Below, piece by piece: positions 14,425 through 19,118 of a DNA stretch of 19,118 bases. The translations under genes and the position numbers were made by a program. Position 1 is the first letter of the stretch. Each line of letters opens with the position of its first letter. The stretch is from Firmicutes bacterium CAG:110. Its GTDB lineage: Bacteria > Bacillota > Clostridia > Oscillospirales > Oscillospiraceae. Location: NCBI GenBank assembly GCA_000434635.1, contig HF988145.1:13966-33083 (forward strand), given 5' to 3'. Below the pieces are notes generated by a model that ran no database searches, had not been told where the DNA came from, and was given only the letters and a program-made list of their open reading frames with translations.

Positions 14425-14453
14425 TTGCAAAATCACGGAACATGTGCTACAAT
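14425..14453 (+). promoter_or_regulatory. Candidate sigma-A promoter of the ABC importer operon
   Basis: TTGCAA (14425-14430) and TACAAT (14448-14453) are 17 bases apart, with TG one base upstream of the -10. The start would be near 14460. The 5' leader of about 65 nt contains a 10-bp palindrome TCCGCGCGGA (14473-14482), which could be an operator. Confidence 0.75.
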
Positions 14454-14525
14454 TCGTCCTGTGAGGAGGGCGTCCGCGCGGAACGTGCTGACCCCGCTGA
14501 AATACATTTAACTGGAGGAACAATG

Positions 14526-15605
14526 ATGAAAAAGGTTTTTGCACTGCTTTTGGTTCTGAGCATGGTCTTCGCGCTGTGCGCCTGCGGTAAGGACACCGCT
14601 CCTGAGACCACCGCCGCCGCTCCCAAGACCGAGACCGAAGCCGCCCCGGCAACCGAGGCCGCTCCCGCCGAGAAGGCTCCCGAGGACTACACCGGCAAGC
14701 TGGTCGTCTACTCTCCCCATGATGCCGATCCTTTGAACGCGGGCGTTGCCCAGTTCGAGGCCAAGTACCCCAACATCGATGTGGAAGTCATCGCTGCCGG
14801 TACCGGCGAGCTGTGCCAGCGTATCGTCGCTGAGGCCGCCAATCCCCAGGGCGACGTGCTGTGGGGCGGCGGAGCCGACACCCTGGCCGCTTACAACGAC
14901 TACTTCCAGCCCTATGTCTGCGCCAACGACGAGTTCATCGGCGATGCCTACAAGGATGCCGACGGCTACTGGATCGGTGAGTCCCCCCTGCCCATGGTCT
15001 TTATCTACAACAAGACCATGCTGGACGAGGCCGACGTCCCCACCACCTGGGAAGGCCTGTGCAACGAGAACCTGAAGGGCAAGATCGCTTACTGCTCTCC
15101 CTCCAAGTCCGGCTCCGCCTACACCCAGCTGTGCACCATGCTGTTCAGCCAGCCCACCATCGAGGAAGGCTGGGATCTGGTTGGTAAGTTCATCGCCAAC
15201 CTGGACGGCAAGCTGCAGGATTCCTCCGGCAACTGCCACAAGCTGGTTGCTTCCGGTGAGTACGCTCTGGGCGTGACCATCGAGAAGTCCGCTGTTCTGT
15301 ACGCCGACAACCCCGACATCGGCTTTGTGTATCCTGAGCAGAACTCCGCCGTTCCCGACGGTGTTGCCCTGATTAAGGACTGCCCCAACGAAGAGAACGC
15401 CAAGCTGTTCATCGACTTCGTCACCAGCGCCGAGTGCCAGACCGCTCAGAACGCCGACTGGGCCCGCCGCCCCGTCCGTTCCGACATCACCCCCAAGGGC
15501 CTGTGCTCTCTGGAAGACTGCCACGTGGGCAACTACGACTTCAGCTACGCTGCTTCCCACAGAGATGAAATCAAGGAGCAGTTCAACGATCTGGTCGCAG
15601 GTTAA
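14526..15605 (+). CDS. ABC importer substrate-binding lipoprotein (FbpA/AfuA-like family)
   Basis: This 359-residue extracytoplasmic binding protein has a lipoprotein signal peptide (lipobox LCAC, C20), an Ala/Thr/Glu/Pro-rich linker (about 22-53) and a two-lobe binding domain beginning KLVVYSPHDADP. It captures the substrate for the ATPase and permease encoded next. Family resemblance is to the ferric-iron/phosphonate/hexose-phosphate group, which includes FbpA, PhnS and AfuA. The adjacent tyrosine pair by which FbpA holds iron is absent; no YY occurs anywhere in the protein. Two ATGs stand in tandem; the second, at 14526, gives a 7-base spacing to GGAGG (14514-14518) and is preferred over 14523. 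Substrate is not proven; see the finding on phosphorylated substrates. Confidence 0.9.
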   Translation: MKKVFALLLVLSMVFALCACGKDTAPETTAAAPKTETEAAPATEAAPAEKAPEDYTGKLVVYSPHDADPLNAGVAQFEAKYPNIDVEVIAAGTGELCQRIVAEAANPQGDVLWGGGADTLAAYNDYFQPYVCANDEFIGDAYKDADGYWIGESPLPMVFIYNKTMLDEADVPTTWEGLCNENLKGKIAYCSPSKSGSAYTQLCTMLFSQPTIEEGWDLVGKFIANLDGKLQDSSGNCHKLVASGEYALGVTIEKSAVLYADNPDIGFVYPEQNSAVPDGVALIKDCPNEENAKLFIDFVTSAECQTAQNADWARRPVRSDITPKGLCSLEDCHVGNYDFSYAASHRDEIKEQFNDLVAG

Positions 15606-15629
15606 TTTCTCAACTTATGCTTTACTGCG

Positions 15630-15653
15630 GGAGGCACCCTCCAGGGTGCCTCC
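15630..15653 (+). repeat. Intercistronic hairpin after the binding-protein gene
   Basis: GGAGGCACCCT (15630-15640) and AGGGTGCCTCC (15643-15653) are perfect reverse complements with a 2-nt centre. No U-run follows (TTGCGG), so it is more likely a 3'-end stabilising or leaky element than a full terminator. Such hairpins are common behind binding-protein genes that must outnumber their transporter. Confidence 0.75.
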
Positions 15654-15683
15654 TTGCGGTGTATCGCCTGCGGCTGAAAACTG

Positions 15684-15708
15684 TGCCGGATGCTCCGGCA
15701 TACTTTTG
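15684..15708 (+). terminator. Second intercistronic hairpin, weak terminator candidate
   Basis: TGCCGGA (15684-15690) and TCCGGCA (15694-15700) pair around a TGC loop and are followed by TACTTTTG. The U-tract is poor, so only partial termination is expected before the ATPase gene. Confidence 0.4.
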
Positions 15709-15748
15709 AACCGCGCGCAACATATCTACACATACGGGAGGACACCAC

Positions 15749-16822
15749 ATGAGCAATCAAGTCATTATTCAGAACGCCGTAAAGCGCTACGGCGATTTCA
15801 CCGCGCTGAACGGCGTTTCGCTGGACATTCAGGAGGGCGAATTCTTTACCCTTCTTGGCCCCTCCGGCTGCGGCAAAACCACGCTTCTGCGGATGATCGC
15901 CGGTTTTAACTCCATCGAGGGCGGCGATTTTTACTTTGGCGAAAAGCGGATCAACGATGTTCCCGCCCACAAGCGTGACATCGGCATGGTCTTCCAGAAC
16001 TACGCCATCTTCCCCCACCTGACTGTCCGGGAGAACGTAGCCTACGGTCTCAAGGCGCGGAAGATGCCCGTCAAGGAGATCAAGCCCAAGGTTGACGAGG
16101 CGCTGGAACTGGTGCAGATCTCCCATCTGGCAGACCGGAAGCCAAACGAACTGTCCGGCGGTCAGCAGCAGCGTGTGGCTCTGGCCAGAGCTTTTGTTAT
16201 CGAGCCAAGTGTTCTGCTGATGGACGAGCCTCTGAGTAATCTGGACGCCAAGCTGAGAGTGCAGATGCGCTCCGTCATCAAGAAGCTGCAGCGGCGTCTG
16301 GGCATCACCACTATCTACGTCACCCACGATCAGGAGGAAGCCCTCGCCATCTCTGACCGGATCGCCGTCATGAAGGACGGCCACATCATGCAGATCGGCA
16401 CCCCCCGTGACATCTACGCCAAGCCCCAGAATCCCTTTGTCGCGGGCTTCATCGGCGTGAGCAACTTCCTTGACTGCGAGGTGAACGCCCCCAACGCCGG
16501 AAACGCCGCCGTGAGCATCAAGGGCGAGCTGGACATCACCGTCCCCGTCTCTCGCGCCTACACAGGAAGCGGCAAAATTTCCGCCCGTCCCGAGCAGCTT
16601 TTCTTCTCCGAGAGCGGTATGCCCGGCACCATCCTGTTCTCCACCTTCCTTGGCGATTTCATCGAGTACGAGGTGCAGCTGAACGACGGCCAGAACCTGA
16701 TCGTCAACGAGTACACCAAGGACACCACCGAGATCCACAGCGACGGCGAACAGGTTCACCTGAGCTTTGACCCCATGCGCATCAGTCTGTACGACAAGAG
16801 CGAGGAGGTGCTCAGCCTGTGA
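15749..16822 (+). CDS. ABC importer ATP-binding protein (FbpC/PotA/AfuC-like)
   Basis: The 357-residue ATPase powers the importer. Walker A GPSGCGKT (37-44), Q-loop Q83, signature LSGGQ (135-139), Walker B LLMDEP with E160, and switch H193 are all intact. The C-terminal 120 residues form a TOBE-type regulatory domain, as in the CUT1/iron/polyamine importer ATPases. GGGAGG shortly before the ATG supports the start. The gene follows the binding protein after 143 bp holding two hairpins, and its stop overlaps the permease start (GTGA). Substrate class follows from the operon, not from this subunit. Confidence 0.94.
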   Translation: MSNQVIIQNAVKRYGDFTALNGVSLDIQEGEFFTLLGPSGCGKTTLLRMIAGFNSIEGGDFYFGEKRINDVPAHKRDIGMVFQNYAIFPHLTVRENVAYGLKARKMPVKEIKPKVDEALELVQISHLADRKPNELSGGQQQRVALARAFVIEPSVLLMDEPLSNLDAKLRVQMRSVIKKLQRRLGITTIYVTHDQEEALAISDRIAVMKDGHIMQIGTPRDIYAKPQNPFVAGFIGVSNFLDCEVNAPNAGNAAVSIKGELDITVPVSRAYTGSGKISARPEQLFFSESGMPGTILFSTFLGDFIEYEVQLNDGQNLIVNEYTKDTTEIHSDGEQVHLSFDPMRISLYDKSEEVLSL

Positions 16823-18480
16823 ACAAACGGCTTAATTCCCGCTGGAAACCGGATTTCTGGTTCTTCACAAAGCTGTTCGTGATTCTGGCAATGTGCCTGT
16901 TCATTGTCTACCCCTTCTACACCATCATCACGAAGAGCGTGTTTTCCAGCAAGGTAGAGGGCATCACGCTGTACAACTTCAAGCGTTTCTTCACCAAGCC
17001 CTACTATTATCAGACGCTGCTGCGCTCCATGGTCGTGTGCTTCTCCACGGTACTTACCACGACACTGGTGGGCGTTCCCGTCGCTTATCTGATCACCCGC
17101 TACAACATTCCGGGCAAGAAGATCCTTCACATCTTCATCATCATGAGCCTGATGAGCCCGCCCTTCATCGGCGCTTATTCCTGGATCATCCTGCTGGGCC
17201 GTAACGGTCTGGTAGCACGGGCGCTGGCGAAGATCGGCATGACCGCGCCCACGATCTACGGTCGCGGCGGTATCATCTTCGTGTTTACCCTGCACCTGTT
17301 CCCCTACATCTACCTGTACACCTCCGGCGCCATGAACAGCATCGACAGTTCCTTGGAGGAAGCCTCCGAGAATCTGGGCATGAACAAAATCCGGCGCATC
17401 TGGACGGTGACGCTGCCCGTTATTCTGCCCTCCATTCTGGCAGGCTGCATCATGGTGTTCATGACCTGTCTGGCTGACTTCGGCACCCCCATGCTGCTGG
17501 GCGAGGGTTATACCGTGCTGCCGGTTCTCGTGTATAACGAGTATATGTCCGAAAGCGCCACCGACCCCTATATGGCTTCGGCGCTGTCCGTCATCATCGT
17601 GTTCTGCTCGCTGGTCATGCTGAGCTTCCAGAAACTGGTGGTGGACAAGCGGAATTACACCATGAGTTCTCTCCGGCCGCCACAGGAGACCAAGCTCCAC
17701 GGGTTCAAGCGCTTCCTCGCTTCCCTGCCCATCTACATTGTGGTGTGTCTTGCATTCCTGCCTCAGATCGTTGTGGTGTGCCAGTCCTTCATCGAGCGGA
17801 GCTTCTCCGGCGTCATCAAGGGCGTCAACCTGAACAACTACCGCACCATCATGTCCCGCCTTGGCCGGAACATCCGCAATACCTATGTGTTCTCCATCGT
17901 GGCCATCGTGTTCATCATCTTCATTGGCATTCTGGTGTCCTATGTTCTCGTCCGGAAGAAGGGCAAGATCGCCAGCCTGATCGACACGCTGATCATGTTC
18001 CCCTACGTCATCCCCGGTTCCGTTCTGGGTATCGGCCTGATCGTGGCGTTCAACCGCAAGCCTCTGATTCTGGTCGGCACTGCCGCCATCATGATTATCT
18101 CCTACGTCATCCGGAAGCTCCCCTACACCGTCCGGTCGGGCAGTGCGTTCCTGTATCAGATGGACCCGTTCGTTGAGGAAGCGTCCATCAATCTGGGCGT
18201 ATCGCCTATGAAGACCTTCTTCACGGTCACGGCGCGGATGATGCTGCCCGGCATTATGTCCGGCGCGGTCCTCAGCTGGATCACCTGCATCAACGAACTG
18301 AGCAGCTCCATCATGCTCTATTCCGGCAAGACATCCACCATCGCCGTTGCCATTTATCAGGAAGTCGTCCGCATGAGCGACGGCACCGCCGCAGCCCTGG
18401 CCACCATTCTGACCCTGACGACCATCGTTTCGCTGGTCATCGTGTTCCGGGCTACCAAGGGCAAGGTTAAGATCGTCTGA
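16819..18480 (+). CDS. ABC importer permease, two fused membrane domains (FbpB/AfuB-like)
   Basis: The 553-residue membrane protein contains two tandem importer permease units, each of about six helices. The first covers about 15-275 and the second about 300-545. Each has an EAA coupling motif, EEASENLG (180-187) and EEASINLG (453-460), which contacts the ATPase. A fused double permease is usual in FbpABC- and AfuABC-type systems, so no second permease gene is needed. The start is GTG (16819), overlapping the ATPase stop by 4 bp. The stop is TGA at 18478-18480 and overlaps the phosphatase ATG by one base. Confidence 0.94.
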   Translation: MNKRLNSRWKPDFWFFTKLFVILAMCLFIVYPFYTIITKSVFSSKVEGITLYNFKRFFTKPYYYQTLLRSMVVCFSTVLTTTLVGVPVAYLITRYNIPGKKILHIFIIMSLMSPPFIGAYSWIILLGRNGLVARALAKIGMTAPTIYGRGGIIFVFTLHLFPYIYLYTSGAMNSIDSSLEEASENLGMNKIRRIWTVTLPVILPSILAGCIMVFMTCLADFGTPMLLGEGYTVLPVLVYNEYMSESATDPYMASALSVIIVFCSLVMLSFQKLVVDKRNYTMSSLRPPQETKLHGFKRFLASLPIYIVVCLAFLPQIVVVCQSFIERSFSGVIKGVNLNNYRTIMSRLGRNIRNTYVFSIVAIVFIIFIGILVSYVLVRKKGKIASLIDTLIMFPYVIPGSVLGIGLIVAFNRKPLILVGTAAIMIISYVIRKLPYTVRSGSAFLYQMDPFVEEASINLGVSPMKTFFTVTARMMLPGIMSGAVLSWITCINELSSSIMLYSGKTSTIAVAIYQEVVRMSDGTAAALATILTLTTIVSLVIVFRATKGKVKIV

Positions 18481-19091
18481 TGATCAAAAACGTTATTTTC
18501 GACATGGGCAACGTTCTGCTGCGCTTTGACCGGGACTATTTTCTGGACGCCGTGGGCGTTCAGGGCGCGGACAGAAAGCTGCTGCTGAACAACGTCTACC
18601 TCTCGCTGGAATGGGCGAGAATGGATCGCGGCTCCATGACCGAGGCCGAAGCAGCCGAGAGCATGTGCCGCCGTCTTCCCCAGCGGCTTCACGAGAAGGC
18701 GCACCTGCTGGTTGACCGGTGGGATCGTCCCATTCTCCCTATCGCCGGTATGGAGCAGCTGGTAAGCGACCTGAAAAAGGCGGGATACGGCGTATATCTG
18801 CTGTCCAACGCCAGCTACCGCCAGCACGAATACTGGCCGCGGGTACCCGGCAGTCAGTATTTTGACGGGACGCTCATTTCTGCCGATGTCAAGCTGGTCA
18901 AACCGGAAGCAGAGATTTACCGTCTGCTGTACAAAACGTTCCAGCTTGTCCCCCAGGAATGTCTGTTTATCGACGACGCCACCCAGAATATCGAAGGCGC
19001 GGAACGCACCGGTATGCCGGGCATCGTCTTCCACGGCGACGCGGACGAGCTTCGCCGGGAAATGCAGGCTTTCGGCGTTCAGATTCCGTAA
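18480..19091 (+). CDS. HAD-superfamily hydrolase, YihX-like sugar-phosphatase type
   Basis: The 203-residue protein has the four HAD motifs: nucleophile D8 in FDMGNVL, S109 in LLSN, K141 in KPEAEIY, and D165-D166 in FIDDATQNIEGA. The residue two after the nucleophile is glycine instead of the usual acid. This D-x-G-N-V form is also found in E. coli YihX, an alpha-D-glucose-1-phosphate phosphatase. A helical cap lies between residues 15 and 90 (class IA). It starts within the permease stop codon (TGATG), so it is translationally coupled to an ABC importer, suggesting it acts on the imported compound. Family is firm; the substrate is inferred. Only 27 bp follow in the window and no complete terminator is visible. 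Confidence 0.9.
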   Translation: MIKNVIFDMGNVLLRFDRDYFLDAVGVQGADRKLLLNNVYLSLEWARMDRGSMTEAEAAESMCRRLPQRLHEKAHLLVDRWDRPILPIAGMEQLVSDLKKAGYGVYLLSNASYRQHEYWPRVPGSQYFDGTLISADVKLVKPEAEIYRLLYKTFQLVPQECLFIDDATQNIEGAERTGMPGIVFHGDADELRREMQAFGVQIP

Positions 19092-19118
19092 ATACGAAAG
19101 AACGGCTCCGGGATTTTC

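Noticed and set aside
14473..14482. 10-bp palindrome TCCGCGCGGA in the importer leader as a called operator
   Set aside because: Short GC palindromes are frequent in GC-rich DNA, and there is no second copy or known regulator to support it. It is mentioned only under the promoter entry.

Overview
The window looks like chromosomal DNA of a GC-rich, Gram-positive anaerobe of the Clostridia, most plausibly an Oscillospiraceae/Ruminococcaceae-type gut bacterium. This is an inference from content: strong GGAGG-type ribosome binding sites, sigma-A-like promoters, a tRNA(Cys)-sensing T-box leader in front of cysS, lipoproteins with low-complexity Ala/Thr linkers, and a BmrCD-type heterodimeric ABC exporter. 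No insertion sequence, phage gene, CRISPR array, tRNA or rRNA gene was seen.

Layout. (1) 1-1480, minus: an RluA-type pseudouridine synthase followed by a GNAT acetyltransferase fused to a cysteine-rich metal-binding domain. (2) 1550-2509, plus: a D-2-hydroxyacid dehydrogenase (glycerate dehydrogenase type), sharing a bidirectional terminator with the next block. (3) 2540-6867, minus: promoter, a 20-codon leader ORF, an intrinsic terminator inside the leader, then two half-size ABC exporters forming an asymmetric heterodimer, then a GNAT acetyltransferase. (4) 6868-7091: non-coding, with a cluster of DnaA-box-like 9-mers, an inverted repeat and the tsaD terminator. (5) 7092-12778, minus: T-box leader, then cysS-polA-rimI-tsaD, each joined to the next by a 4-bp stop/start overlap. 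(6) 12873-14340, plus: a monocistronic lipoprotein with five SH3b repeats. (7) 14425-19091, plus: an ABC importer operon (binding lipoprotein, ATPase, fused double permease) ending in a HAD-family phosphatase.

How the parts work together. The T-box operon joins translation (cysteinyl-tRNA synthetase), DNA repair/replication (Pol I), ribosomal protein S18 acetylation (RimI) and tRNA t6A modification (TsaD) behind one uncharged-tRNA(Cys) sensor. The exporter operon has the parts of ribosome-mediated transcription attenuation as known for Bacillus subtilis bmrBCD: promoter, operator-like palindrome, leader peptide with a strong ribosome binding site, and a UUCG-loop terminator before the exporter genes. 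This suggests induction by translation-inhibiting drugs and is the most interesting regulatory device here. The importer operon resembles FbpABC/AfuABC transporters, but its binding protein lacks the tyrosine pair of ferric-iron binders. With the co-transcribed HAD phosphatase, that makes a phosphorylated organic substrate a reasonable alternative to iron.
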